A DNA stretch of 64,000 nt, taken from assembly GCF_051014685.1 (NCBI RefSeq), contig NW_027478786.1, positions 1 to 64,000 of the forward strand, in the 5' to 3' direction. A program made the translations under genes and the position numbers. This DNA is from Ptiloglossa arizonensis (Eukaryota; Arthropoda; Insecta; Hymenoptera; Colletidae). The first letter of the stretch is position 1. Each line of letters opens with the position of its first letter. Shown here piece by piece: positions 11,801 to 24,843 of the stretch. The notes under the pieces are model-generated. The model did not search any database. It was not told the origin of the DNA and saw only the letters and a program-made list of their open reading frames with translations.

Positions 11801-12030
11801 TCCGCAAAATTTCTGTTGCATCTGAAAGTAGAAATTCGCCCGATTACAACGGTATGCGTACTTTTCCCCTATGGCGTACTGGTTATTCGTTTCGAGCATC
11901 AGAATTGTGATAATTTTGAGTTTCTCAACCGTTTCTTACCTCCAAACTGCCATATCTCGCGAACGGATTGACCAATCCGCAAAATTTCTGTTGCATCTGA
12001 AAGTAGAAACTCGCCCGATTACAACGGTGT
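8872..12030 (+). repeat. 9-mer higher-order repeat, 1573 bp, two copies
   Basis: Monomers at 8931, 9106, 9281, 9454, 9629, 9804, 9979, 10154 and 10329 recur at 10504 to 11902 at an offset of 1573 bp. This is 9 x 175 minus 2, because one monomer in each copy (9281 and 10854) is 173 bp. Marker variants include GTAGATACT with GAGTACTTTTT, GAAATGTG, CTGGGCCATT, CACCAGAACTGTG, GAGTTCCTC, CTATGGCGTACTGG and GAATTGTGATAA. In the stretches I compared the two copies look identical, which suggests a recent duplication. Confidence 0.92.
9281..9453 (+). repeat. 173 bp monomer variant with a 2 bp deletion
   Basis: The tail reads CTTTACCCTAGGCCGTCTAG where the usual form has CTTTTCCCCTAGG followed by CCGTTCTAG, so two bases are lost at two nearby places. 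The head reads GAACTGTGCA and the dyad is changed to CGGATTTTCCAATCCG. The same variant is found at 10854, 16277, 21175 and 24671. It explains why HOR units in the left half are 2 bp short of a multiple of 175. It is a useful tracer of copies descended from one event. Confidence 0.9.
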
Positions 12031-12601
12031 GCGTACTTTTCCCCTAGGCCGTTCTAGTTATTCGTTTCGAGCATCAGAACTGCGAAAATTTTGAGTTTCT
12101 CAAGCGTTTCTTACCTCCAAACTGCCATATCTCGCGAACGGATTGTCCAATCCGCAAAATTTCTGTTGCATCTGAAAGTAGAAACTAGCCCGATTACAAC
12201 GGTATGCGTACTTCTCCCCTAGGCCGTTCTAGTTATTCGTCTCGAGCATCAGAACTGCGAAAATTTTGAGTTTCTCAAGCGTTTCTTATCTCCAAACTGC
12301 CATATCTCGCGAACGGATTGACCAATCCGCAAAATTTCTGTTGCATCGGAAAGTAGAAACTCGCCCGATTACAACGGCATGCGTACTTTTCCCCTAGGTC
12401 GTCCTTGTTATTCGTTTCGAGCATCAGAACTGCGGAAATTTTGAGTTTCTCAAGCGTTTCTTACCTCCAAACTGCCATATCTCGCGAACGGATTGACCAA
12501 CCCGCAAAATTTCTGTTGCATCTGAAGGTAGAAGCTCGCCCGATTACAACGGTATGCGTACTTTTCCCCTAGGCCGTTCTAGTTATTCGTTTCGAGCATC
12601 A

Positions 12602-15600
12602 GAACTGCGAAAATTTTGAGTTTCTCAAGCGTTTCTTACCTCCAAACTGCCATATCTCGCGAACGGATTGACCAATCCGCAAAATTTCTGTTGCATCTGA
12701 AAGTAGAAATTCGCCCGATTACAACTGTATGCGTACTTTTCCCCTAGCCCGTTCTAGTTATTCGTTTCGAGCAACAGAACTGCGAAAATTTTGAGTTTCT
12801 CAAGCGGTGCTTACCTCCAAACTGCCATATCTCGCGAACGGATTGACCAATCCGCAAAATTTCTGTTGCATCTGAAAGTAGAAGCTCGCCCGATTACAAC
12901 GGTGTGCGTACTTTTCCCCTAGGCCGTTATTGTTATTCGTTTCGAGCATCAGAACCGCGAAAATTTTGAGTTTCTCAAGCGTTTCTTACCTCCAAACTGC
13001 CATATCTCGCGAACGGATTGACCAATCCGCAAAATTTCTGTTGCATCTGAAAGTAGAAACTCGCCCGATTACAACGGTATGCGTACCTTTCCCCTAGGCC
13101 GTTCTAGTTATTCGTTTCGAGCATCAGAACTGCGAAAATTTTGAGTTTCTCAAGCGTTTCTCACATACAAACTGCCACATCTCGCGAACGGATTGTCCAA
13201 TCCGCAAAATTTCAGATGCATCTGAAAGTAGAAACTCGCCCGATTACAACGGTATGCGTACTTTGCCCCTAGACCGTTCTAGTTATGCTTGTCGAGCATC
13301 AGAACTGCGAAAATTTTGAGTTTCTCAAGCGTTTCTTACCTCCAAACTGCCATATCTCGCGAACGGATTGACCAATCCGCAAAATTTCTGTTGCATCTGA
13401 AAGTAGAAACTCGCCCGATTACGACGGTATGCGTACTTTTCCCCTAGCCCGTTCTAGTTATTCGTTTCGAGCAACAGAACTGCGAAAATTTTGAGTTTCT
13501 CAAGCGTTGCTTACCTCCAAACTGCCATATCTCGCGAACGGATTGACCAATCCGCAAAATTTCTGTTGCATCTGAAAGTAGAAACTCGCCCGATTACAAC
13601 GGTGTGCGTACCTTTCCCCTAGGCCGTTCTAGTTATGCTTGTCGAGCATCAGAACTGCGAAAATTTTGAGTTTCTCGAGCGTTTCTTACCTCCAAACTGC
13701 CACATCGCGCGAACGGATTGACCAATCCGCAAAATTTCTGTTGCATCTGAAAGTAGAAACTCGCCCGATTACAACGGTGTGCGTACTTTTCCCCTAGGCC
13801 GTTCTAGTTATTCTTTTCGAGCATCAGAACTGCGAAAATTTTGAGTTTCTCAAGCGTTTCTTACCTCCAAACTGCCATATCTCGCGAACGGATTGACCAA
13901 TCCGCAAAATTTCTGTTGCATCTGAAATTAGAAATTCGCCCGATTACAACTGTATGCGTACTTTTCCCCTAGCCCGTTCTAGTTATTCGTTTCGAGCAAC
14001 AGAACTGCGAAAATTTTGAGTTTCTCAAGCGTTTCTTACCTCCAAACTGCCATATCTCGCGAACGGATTGACCAATCCGCAAAATTTCTGTTGCATCTGA
14101 AAGTAGAAACTCGCCCGATTACGACGGTATGCGTACTTTTCCCCTAGCCCGTTCTAGTTATTCGTTTCGAGCAACAGAACTGCGAAAATTTTGAGTTTCT
14201 CAAGCGTTGCTTACCTCCAAACTGCCATATCTCGCGAACGGATTGACCAATCCGCAAAATTTCTGTTGCATCTGAAAGTAGAAGCTCGCCCGATTACAAC
14301 GGTGTGCGTACCTTTCCCCTAGGCCGTTCTAGTTATGCTTGTCGAGCATCAGAACTGCGAAAATTTTGAGTTTCTCGAGCGTTTCTTACCTCCAAACTGC
14401 CACATCGCGCGAACGGATTGACCAATCCGCAAAATTTCTGTTGCATCTGAAAGTAGAAACTCGCCCGATTACAACGGTGTGCGTACTTTTCCCCTAGGCC
14501 GTTCTAGTTATTCTTTTCGAGCATCAGAACTGCGAAAATTTTGAGTTTCTCAAGCGTTTCTTACCTCCAAACTGCCATATCTCGCGAACGGATTGACCAA
14601 TCCGCAAAATTTCTGTTGCATCTGAAAGTAGAAATTCGCCCGATTACAACTGTATGCGTACTTTTCCCCTAGCCCGTTCTAGTTATTCGTTTCGAGCAAC
14701 AGAACTGCGAAAATTTTGAGTTTCTCAAGCGGTGCTTACCTCCAAACTGCCATATCTCGCGAACGGATTGACCAATCCGCAAAATTTCTGTTGCATCTGA
14801 AAGTAGAAGCTCGCCCGATTACAACGGTGTGCGTACTTTTCCCCTAGGCCGTTATTGTTATTCGTTTCGAGCATCAGAACCGCGAAAATTTTGAGTTTCT
14901 CAAGCGTTTCTTACCTCCAAACTGCCATATCTCGCGAACGGATTGACCAATCCGCAAAATTTCTGTTGCATCTGAAAGTAGAAACTCGCCCGATTACAAC
15001 GGTATGCGTACTTTTCCCCTAGGCCGTTCTAGTTATTCGTTTCGAGCATCAGAACTGCGAAAATTTTGAGTTTCTCAAGCGTTTCTCACATACAAACTGC
15101 CACATCTCGCGAACGGATTGTCCAATCCGCAAAATTTCAGATGCATCTGAAAGTAGAAACTCGCCCGATTACAACGGTATGCGTACTTTGCCCCTAGACC
15201 GTTCTAGTTATGCTTGTCGAGCATCAGAACTGCGAAAATTTTGAGTTTCTCAAGCGTTTCTTACCTCCAAACTGCCATATCTCGCGAACGGATTGACCAA
15301 TCCGCAAAATTTCTGTTGCATCTGAAAGTAGAAACTCGCCCGATTACGACGGTATGCGTACTTTTCCCCTAGCCCGTTCTAGTTATTCGTTTCGAGCAAC
15401 AGAACTGCGAAAATTTTGAGTTTCTCAAGCGTTGCTTACCTCCAAACTGCCATATCTCGCGAACGGATTGACCAATCCGCAAAATTTCTGTTGCATCTGA
15501 AAGTAGAAACTCGCCCGATTACAACGGTGTGCGTACCTTTCCCCTAGGCCGTTCTAGTTATGCTTGTCGAGCATCAGAACTGCGAAAATTTTGAGTTTCT

Positions 15601-15700
15601 CGAGCGTTTCTTACCTCCAAACTGCCACATCGCGCGAACGGATTGACCAATCCGCAAAATTTCTGTTGCATCTGAAAGTAGAAACTCGCCCGATTACAAC
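12602..15700 (+). repeat. 11-mer higher-order repeat, 1925 bp, one full and one partial copy
   Basis: Monomers at 12602, 12777, 12952, 13127, 13302, 13477 and 13652 recur at 14527 to 15577 at an offset of 1925 bp. The markers are the same as in the 7-mer at 7531-8705 (AAATTCG, GCGGTGCT, GAACCGC, CACATACA, CACATCGCGCG), so this is the same HOR family. The unit here is that 7-mer plus a 4-mer duplication (13302-14701). The second copy breaks off in the tail of 15577. The segment 11377-13990 is also collinear with 16800-19413 at an offset of 5423 bp. Confidence 0.88.
13302..14701 (+). repeat. Nested 4-mer duplication, 700 bp
   Basis: Monomers at 13302, 13477, 13652 and 13827 recur at 14002, 14177, 14352 and 14527. 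Shared variants include ATTACGACGG, GCGTTGCTT, CTCGAGCG with CACATCGCGCG, and AAATTCG with AACTGTATG. Small differences are visible, for example GAAACTCG versus GAAGCTCG, and GAAATTAG versus GAAAGTAG. The monomer at 14002 appears to be a junction: it is preceded by CAACA as 13827's tail demands but has the body of 13302. Confidence 0.85.
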
Positions 15701-18700
15701 ACTATGCGTACTTTTCCCCTAGGCCGTTCTAGTTATTCGTTTCGAGCATCAGAACTGCGAAAATTTTGAGTTTCTCAAGCGTTTCTTACGTCCAAACTGC
15801 CATATCTCGCGAACGGATTGACCAATCAGCAAAATTTCTGTTGCATCTGAAGGTCGAAACTCGCCCGATTACAACGGTGTGCGTACTTTTCCCCTAGGCC
15901 GTTCTGGTTATGCTTTTCGAGCATCAGAACTGCGAAAATTTTGAGTTTCTCGAGCGTTTCGTACCTCCAAACTGCCATATCTCGCGAACGGATTGACCAA
16001 TCCGCAAAATTTCTGTTGCATCTGAAAGTAGATACTCGCCCGATTACAACGGTATGAGTACTTTTTCCCTAGGCCGTTCTAGTTATTCGTTTCGAGCATC
16101 AGAAATGTGAAAATTTTGAGTTTCTCAAGCGTTTCTTACCTCCAAACTGCCATATCTCGCGAACGGATAGACCAATCCGCAAAATTTCTGTTGCATCTGA
16201 AAGTAGAAACTCGCCCAATTGAAACGGTATGTGTGCTTTTCCCCTGGGCCATTCTAGATATTCGTTTCGAGCATCAGAACTGTGCAAATTTTGAGTTTCT
16301 CAACCGTTTCTTACCTCCAAACTGCCATATCACGCGAACGGATTTTCCAATCCGCAAAATTTCTGTTGCATCTGAAAGTAGAAACTCGTCCGATTACAAC
16401 GGTATGCGTACTTTACCCTAGGCCGTCTAGTTATTCGTTTCGAGCACCAGAACTGTGAAAATTTTTAGTTTCTCAAGCGTTTCTTACCTCCAAACTGCCA
16501 TATCTCGGGAACGGATTGACCAATCCGCAAAATTTCTGTTGCATATGAAAGTCGAAACTCGCCCGATTACAATGGTATGTGTACTTATCCCCTAGGCCGT
16601 TCTAGTTATTCGTTTCGAGCATCAGAACTGCGAAAATTTTGAGTTTCTCAAGCGTTTCTTACCTCCAAACTGCCATATCTCGCGAACGGATTGTCCAATC
16701 CGCAAAATTTCTGTTGCATCTGAAAGTAGAAACTAGCCCGATTACAACGGTATGCGTACTTCTCCCCTAGGCCGTTCTAGTTATTCGTCTCGAGCAGCAG
16801 AACTGCGAAAATTTTGAGTTCCTCAAGCGTTTCTTATCTCCAAACTGCCATATCTCGCGAACGGATTGACCAATCCGCAAAATTTCTGTTGCATCTGAAG
16901 GTCGAAACTCGCCCGATTACAACGGTATGCGTACTTTTCCCCTAGGCCGTTCTAGTTATTCGTTTCGAGCATCAGAACTGCGAAAATTTTGAGTTTCTCA
17001 AGCGTTTCTTACCTCCAAACTGCCATATCTCGCGAACGGATTGACCAATCCGCAAAATTTCTGTTGCATCTGAAAGTAGAAACCCGCCCGATTACAACGG
17101 TATGCGTACTTTTCCCCTAGGCCGTTCTAGTTATTCGTTTCGAGCATCAGAACTGCGAAAATTTTGAGTTTCTCAAGCGTTTCTTACTTCCAAACTGCCA
17201 TATCTCGCGAACGGATTGACCAATCCGCAAAATTTCTGTTGCATCTGAAAGTAGAAATTCGCCCGATTACAACGGTATGCGTACTTTTCCCCTATGGCGT
17301 ACTGGTTATTCGTTTCGAGCATCAGAATTGTGATAATTTTGAGTTTCTCAACCGTTTCTTACCTCCAAACTGCCATATCTCGCGAACGGATTGACCAATC
17401 CGCAAAATTTCTGTTGCATCTGAAAGTAGAAACTCGCCCGATTACAACGGTGTGCGTACTTTTCCCCTAGGCCGTTCTAGTTATTCGTTTCGAGCATCAG
17501 AACTGCGAAAATTTTGAGTTTCTCAAGCGTTTCTTACCTCCAAACTGCCATATCTCGCGAACGGATTGTCCAATCCGCAAAATTTCTGTTGCATCTGAAA
17601 GTAGAAACTAGCCCGATTACAACGGTATGCGTACTTCTCCCCTAGGCCGTTCTAGTTATTCGTCTCGAGCATCAGAACTGCGAAAATTTTGAGTTTCTCA
17701 AGCGTTTCTTATCTCCAAACTGCCATATCTCGCGAACGGATTGACCAATCCGCAAAATTTCTGTTGCATCGGAAAGTAGAAACTCGCCCGATTACAACGG
17801 CATGCGTACTTTTCCCCTAGGTCGTCCTTGTTATTCGTTTCGAGCATCAGAACTGCGGAAATTTTGAGTTTCTCAAGCGTTTCTTACCTCCAAACTGCCA
17901 TATCTCGCGAACGGATTGACCAACCCGCAAAATTTCTGTTGCATCTGAAGGTAGAAGCTCGCCCGATTACAACGGTATGCGTACTTTTCCCCTAGGCCGT
18001 TCTAGTTATTCGTTTCGAGCATCAGAACTGCGAAAATTTTGAGTTTCTCAAGCGTTTCTTACCTCCAAACTGCCATATCTCGCGAACGGATTGACCAATC
18101 CGCAAAATTTCTGTTGCATCTGAAAGTAGAAATTCGCCCGATTACAACTGTATGCGTACTTTTCCCCTAGCCCGTTCTAGTTATTCGTTTCGAGCAACAG
18201 AACTGCGAAAATTTTGAGTTTCTCAAGCGGTGCTTACCTCCAAACTGCCATATCTCGCGAACGGATTGACCAATCCGCAAAATTTCTGTTGCATCTGAAA
18301 GTAGAAGCTCGCCCGATTACAACGGTGTGCGTACTTTTCCCCTAGGCCGTTATTGTTATTCGTTTCGAGCATCAGAACCGCGAAAATTTTGAGTTTCTCA
18401 AGCGTTTCTTACCTCCAAACTGCCATATCTCGCGAACGGATTGACCAATCCGCAAAATTTCTGTTGCATCTGAAAGTAGAAACTCGCCCGATTACAACGG
18501 TATGCGTTCTTTTCCCCTAGGCCGTTCTAGTTATTCGTTTCGAGCATCAGAACTGCGAAAATTTTGAGTTTCTCAAGCGTTTCTCACATACAAACTGCCA
18601 CATCTCGCGAACGGATTGTCCAATCCGCAAAATTTCAGATGCATCTGAAAGTAGAAACTCGCCCGATTACAACGGTATGCGTACTTTGCCCCTAGACCGT

Positions 18701-21700
18701 TCTAGTTATGCTTGTCGAGCATCAGAACTGCGAAAATTTTGAGTTTCTCAAGCGTTTCTTACCTCCAAACTGCCATATCTCGCGAACGGATTGACCAATC
18801 CGCAAAATTTCTGTTGCATCTGAAAGTAGAAACTCGCCCGATTACGACGGTATGCGTACTTTTCCCCTAGCCCGTTCTAGTTATTCGTTTCGAGCAACAG
18901 AACTGCGAAAATTTTGAGTTTCTCAAGCGTTGCTTACCTCCAAACTGCCATATCTCGCGAACGGATTGACCAATCCGCAAAATTTCTGTTGCATCTGAAA
19001 GTAGAAACTCGCCCGATTACAACGGTGTGCGTACCTTTCCCCTAGGCCGTTCTAGTTATGCTTGTCGAGCATCAGAACTGCGAAAATTTTGAGTTTCTCG
19101 AGCGTTTCTTACCTCCAAACTGCCACATCGCGCGAACGGATTGACCAATCCGCAAAATTTCTGTTGCATCTGAAAGTAGAAACTCGCCCGATTACAACGG
19201 TGTGCGTACTTTTCCCCTAGGCCGTTCTAGTTATTCTTTTCGAGCATCAGAACTGCGAAAATTTTGAGTTTCTCAAGCGTTTCTTACCTCCAAACTGCCA
19301 TATCTCGCGAACGGATTGACCAATCCGCAAAATTTCTGTTGCATCTGAAAGTAGAAATTCGCCCGATTACAACTGTATGCGTACTTTTCCCCTAGCCCGT
19401 TCTAGTTATTCGTTTCGAGCAACAGAACTGCGAAAATTTTGAGTTTCTCAAGCGGTGCTTACCTCCAAACTGCCATATCTCGCGAACGGATTGACCAATC
19501 CGCAAAATTTCTGTTGCATCTGAAAGTAGAAGCTCGCCCGATTACAACGGTGTGCGTACTTTTCCCCTAGGCCGTTATTGTTATTCGTTTCGAGCATCAG
19601 AACCGCGAAAATTTTGAGTTTCTCAAGCGTTTCTTACCTCCAAACTGCCATATCTCGCGAACGGATTGACCAATCCGCAAAATTTCTGTTGCATCTGAAA
19701 GTAGAAGCTCGCCCGATTACAACGGTGTGCGTACTTTTCCCCTAGGCCGTTATTGTTATTCGTTTCGAGCATCAGAACCGCGAAAATTTTGAGTTTCTCA
19801 AGCGTTTCTTACCTCCAAACTGCCATATCTCGCGAACGGATTGACCAATCCGCAAAATTTCTGTTGCATCTGAAAGTAGAAACTCGCCCGATTACAACGG
19901 TATGCGTACTTTTCCCCTAGGCCGTTCTAGTTATTCGTTTCGAGCATCAGAACTGCGAAAATTTTGAGTTTCTCAAGCGTTTCTCACATACAAACTGCCA
20001 CATCTCGCGAACGGATTGTCCAATCCGCAAAATTTCAGATGCATCTGAAAGTAGAAACTCGCCCGATTACAACGGTATGCGTACTTTGCCCCTAGACCGT
20101 TCTAGTTATGCTTGTCGAGCATCAGAACTGCGAAAATTTTGAGTTTCTCAAGCGTTTCTTACCTCCAAACTGCCATATCTCGCGAACGGATTGACCAATC
20201 CGCAAAATTTCTGTTGCATCTGAAAGTAGAAACTCGCCCGATTACGACGGTATGCGTACTTTTCCCCTAGCCCGTTCTAGTTATTCGTTTCGAGCAACAG
20301 AACTGCGAAAATTTTGAGTTTCTCAAGCGTTGCTTACCTCCAAACTGCCATATCTCGCGAACGGATTGACCAATCCGCAAAATTTCTGTTGCATCTGAAA
20401 GTAGAAACTCGCCCGATTACAACGGTGTGCGTACCTTTCCCCTAGGCCGTTCTAGTTATGCTTGTCGAGCATCAGAACTGCGAAAATTTTGAGTTTCTCG
20501 AGCGTTTCTTACCTCCAAACTGCCACATCGCGCGAACGGATTGACCAATCCGCAAAATTTCTGTTGCATCTGAAAGTAGAAACTCGCCCGATTACAACAC
20601 TATGCGTACTTTTCCCCTAGGCCGTTCTAGTTATTCGTTTCGAGCATCAGAACTGCGAAAATTTTGAGTTTCTCAAGCGTTTCTTACGTCCAAACTGCCA
20701 TATCTCGCGAACGGATTGACCAATCAGCAAAATTTCTGTTGCATCTGAAGGTCGAAACTCGCCCGATTACAACGGTGTGCGTACTTTTCCCCTAGGCCGT
20801 TCTGGTTATGCTTTTCGAGCATTAGAACTGCGAAAATTTTGAGTTTCTCGAGCGTTTCGTACCTCCAAACTGCCATATCTCGCGAACGGATTGACCAATC
20901 CGCAAAATTTCTGTTGCATCTGAAAGTAGATACTCGCCCGATTACAACGGTGTGAGTACTTTTTCCCTAGGCCGTTCTAGTTATTCGTTTCGAGCATCAG
21001 AAATGTGAAAATTTTGAGTTTCTCAAGCGTTTCTTACCTCCAAACTGCCATATCTCGCGAACGGATAGACCAATCCGCAAAATTTCTGTTGCATCTGAAA
21101 GTAGAAACTCGCCCAATTGTAACGGTATGTGTGCTTTTCCCCTGGGCCATTCTAGATATTCGTTTCGAGCATCAGAACTGTGCAAATTTTGAGTTTCTCA
21201 ACCGTTTCTTACCTCCAAACTGCCATATCACGCGAACGGATTTTCCAATCCGCAAAATTTCTGTTGCATCTGAAAGTAGAAACTCGTCCGATTACAACGG
21301 TATGCGTACTTTACCCTAGGCCGTCTAGTTATTCGTTTCGAGCACCAGAACTGTGAAAATTTTTAGTTTCTCAAGCGTTTCTTACCTCCAAACTGCCATA
21401 TCTCGGGAACGGATTGACCAATCCGCAAAATTTCTGTTGCATATGAAAGTCGAAACTCGCCCGATTACAATGGTATGTGTACTTATCCCCTAGGCCGTTC
21501 TAGTTATTCGTTTCGAGCATCAGAACTGCGAAAATTTTGAGTTTCTCAAGCGTTTCTTACCTCCAAACTGCCATATCTCGCGAACGGATTGTCCAATCCG
21601 CAAAATTTCTGTTGCATCTGAAAGTAGAAACTAGCCCGATTACAACGGTATGCGTACTTCTCCCCTAGGCCGTTCTAGTTATTCGTCTCGAGCAGCAGAA

Positions 21701-22990
21701 CTGCGAAAATTTTGAGTTCCTCAAGCGTTTCTTATCTCCAAACTGCCATATCTCGCGAACGGATTGACCAATCCGCAAAATTTCTGTTGCATCTGAAGGT
21801 CGAAACTCGCCCGATTACAACGGTATGCGTACTTTTCCCCTAGGCCGTTCTAGTTATTCGTTTCGAGCATCAGAACTGCGAAAATTTTGAGTTTCTCAAG
21901 CGTTTCTTACCTCCAAACTGCCATATCTCGCGAACGGATTGACCAATCCGCAAAATTTCTGTTGCATCTGAAAGTAGAAACCCGCCCGATTACAACGGTA
22001 TGCGTACTTTTCCCCTAGGCCGTTCTAGTTATTCGTTTCGAGCATCAGAACTGCGAAAATTTTGAGTTTCTCAAGCGTTTCTTACTTCCAAACTGCCATA
22101 TCTCGCGAACGGATTGACCAATCCGCAAAATTTCTGTTGCATCTGAAAGTAGAAATTCGCCCGATTACAACGGTATGCGTACTTTTCCCCTATGGCGTAC
22201 TGGTTATTCGTTTCGAGCATCAGAATTGTGATAATTTTGAGTTTCTCAACCGTTTCTTACCTCCAAACTGCCATATCTCGCGAACGGATTGACCAATCCG
22301 CAAAATTTCTGTTGCATCTGAAAGTAGAAACTCGCCCGATTACAACGGTGTGCGTACTTTTCCCCTAGGCCGTTCTAGTTATTCGTTTCGAGCATCAGAA
22401 CTGCGAAAATTTTGAGTTTCTCAAGCGTTTCTTACCTCCAAACTGCCATATCTCGCGAACGGATTGTCCAATCCGCAAAATTTCTGTTGCATCTGAAAGT
22501 AGAAACTAGCCCGATTACAACGGTATGCGTACTTCTCCCCTAGGCCGTTCTAGTTATTCGTCTCGAGCATCAGAACTGCGAAAATTTTGAGTTTCTCAAG
22601 CGTTTCTTATCTCCAAACTGCCATATCTCGCGAACGGATTGACCAATCCGCAAAATTTCTGTTGCATCGGAAAGTAGAAACTCGCCCGATTACAACGGCA
22701 TGCGTACTTTTCCCCTAGGTCGTCCTTGTTATTCGTTTCGAGCATCAGAACTGCGGAAATTTTGAGTTTCTCAAGCGTATCTTACCTCCAAACTGCCATA
22801 TCTCGCGAACGGATTGACCAACCCGCAAAATTTCTGTTGCATCTGAAGGTAGAAGCTCGCCCGATTACAACGGTATGCGTACTTTACCCCTAGGCCGTTC
22901 TAGTTATTCGTTTCGAGCATCAGAACTGCGAAAATTTTGAGTTTCTCAAGCGTTTCTTACCTCCAAACTGCCATATCTCTTGAACGGATT
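14800..22990 (+). repeat. 28-mer higher-order repeat, 4898 bp, one full and one partial copy
   Basis: From about 14820 to about 18090 the monomers match, in order, those from about 19718 to 22990 at an offset of 4898 bp (28 x 175 minus 2, from one 173 bp monomer per unit). Markers in order include CACATACA (15052 and 19950), TACGTCC with AATCAGC (15752 and 20650), GAAATGTG (16102 and 21000), GTGCA (16277 and 21175), TTTTTAG with TCTCGGGAACGG (16450 and 21348), CTATGGCG (17150 and 22048) and CAACCCGC (17850 and 22748). Private changes include ATTAGAACTG at 20825 and AATTGTAAC near 21118. The remaining part, 18200-19700, holds another 7-mer copy of the GCGGTGCT family. Confidence 0.88.
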
Positions 22991-24843
22991 GACCAATCCG
23001 CAAAATTTCTGTTGCATCTGAAAGTAGAAACTCGCCCGATTACAACGGTATGCGTACTTTTCCCCTAGGCCGCCCTAGTTATTCATTTCGAGCATCAGAA
23101 CTGCGAAAATTTTGAGTTTCTCAAGCGTTTCTCACCTACAAACTGCCACATCTCGCGAACGGATTGTCCAATCCGCAAAATTATTGATGCATCTGAAAGT
23201 AGAAACTCGCCCGATTACAACGGTATGCGTACTTTTCCCCTAGGCCGCCCTAGTTATTCATTTCGAGCATCAGAACCGCGAAAATTTTGAGTTTCTCAAG
23301 CGTTTCTTACCTCCAAACTGCCATATCTCGCGAACGGATTGACCAATCCGCAAAATTTCTGTTGCATCTGAAAGTAGAAATTCGCCCGATTACAACTGTA
23401 TGCGTACTTTTCCCCTAGCCCGTTCTAGTTATTCGTTTCGAGCAACAGAACTGCGAAAATTTTGAGTTTCTCAAGCGGTGCTTACCTCCAAACTGCCATA
23501 TCTCGCGAACGGATTGACCAATCCGCAAAATTTCTGTTGCATCTGAAAGTAGAAGCTCGCCCGATTACAACGGTGTGCGTATTTTTCCCCTAGGCCGTTA
23601 TTGTTATTCGTTTCGAGCATCAGAACCGCGAAAATTTTGAGTTTCTCAAGCGTTTCTTACCTCCAAACTGCCATATCTCGCGAACGGATTGACCAATCCG
23701 CAAAATTTCTGTTGCATCTGAAAGTAGAAACTCGCCCGATTACAACGGTATGCGTACTTTTCCCCTAGGCCGTTCTAGTTATTCGTTTCGAGCATCAGAA
23801 CTGCGAAAATTTTGAGTTTCTCAAGCGTTTCTCACATACAAACTGCCACATCTCGCGAACGGATTGTCCAATCCGCAAAATTTCAGATGCATCTGAAAGT
23901 AGAAACTCGCCCGATTACAACGGTATGCGTACTTTGCCCCTAGACCGTTCTAGTTATGCTTGTCGAGCATCAGAACTGCGAAAATTTTGAGTTTCTCAAG
24001 CGTTTCTTACCTCCAAACTGACATATCTCGCGAACGGATTGACCAATCCGCAAAATTTCTGTTGCATCTGAAAGTAAAAACTCGCCCGATTACGACGGTA
24101 TGCGTACTTTTCCCCTAGCCCGTTCTAGTTATTCGTTTCGAGCAACAGAACTGCGAAAAAAAAGTTTCTCAAGCGTTGCTTACCTCCAAACTGCCATATC
24201 TCGCGAACGGATTGACCAATCCGCAAAATTTCTGTTGCATCTGAAAGTAGAAACTCGCCCGATTACAACGGTGTGCGTACCTTTCCTCTAGGCCGTTCTA
24301 GTTATGCTTGTCGAGCATCAGAACTGCGAAAATTTTGAGTTTCTCGAGCGTTTCTTACCTCCAAACTGCCACATCGCGCGAACGGATTGACCAATCCGCA
24401 AAATTTCTCTTGCATCTGAAAGTAGAAACTCGCCCGATTACAACACTATGCGTACTTTTCCCCTAGGCCGTTCTAGTTATTCGTTTCGAGCATCAGAACT
24501 GCGAAAATTTTGAGTTTCTCAAGCGTTTCTTACGTCCAAACTGCCATATCTCGCGAACGGATTGACCAATCAGCAAAATTTCTGTTGCATCTGAAGGTCG
24601 AAACTCTCCCGATTACAACGGTGTGCGTACTTTTCCCCTAGGCCGTTCTGGTTATGCTTTTCGAGCATCAGAACTGTGCAAATTTTGAGTTTCTCAACCG
24701 TTTCTTACCTCCAAACTGCCATATCACGCGAACGGATTTTCCAATCCGCAAAATTTCTGTTGCATCTGAAAGTAGAAACTCGTCCGATTACAACGGTATG
24801 CGTACTTTACCCTAGGCCGTCTAGTTATTCGTTTCGAGCACCA
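22990..24843 (+). repeat. Irregular continuation of the left HOR families with deletions
   Basis: Monomers here come from blocks seen further left, but in shortened order. 23098 and 23273 resemble 4031 and 4206 (TCTCACCTACA, GAACCGCG). 23448 to 24321 follow the GCGGTGCT to CTCGAGCG series. 24496 matches 20650 (TACGTCC, AATCAGC) but is followed directly by a GTGCA monomer at 24671; the two monomers that stand between these in the 28-mer (20825 and 21000) are missing, an in-register loss of 350 bp. More private substitutions are seen here than in the neighbouring HORs, for example TATCTCTTGAACGG at about 22973. Confidence 0.75.
24148..24320 (+). repeat. Odd 173 bp monomer with an eight-adenine run
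   Basis: The usual GCGAAAATTTTGAGTTTC is replaced by GCGAAAAAAAAGTTTC, removing the first symmetric A-tract and 2 bp. No other monomer with this change was found. The rest of the unit is an ordinary GTTGCTT-type monomer. It could be a real private mutation or a sequencing error next to a homopolymer. Confidence 0.85.
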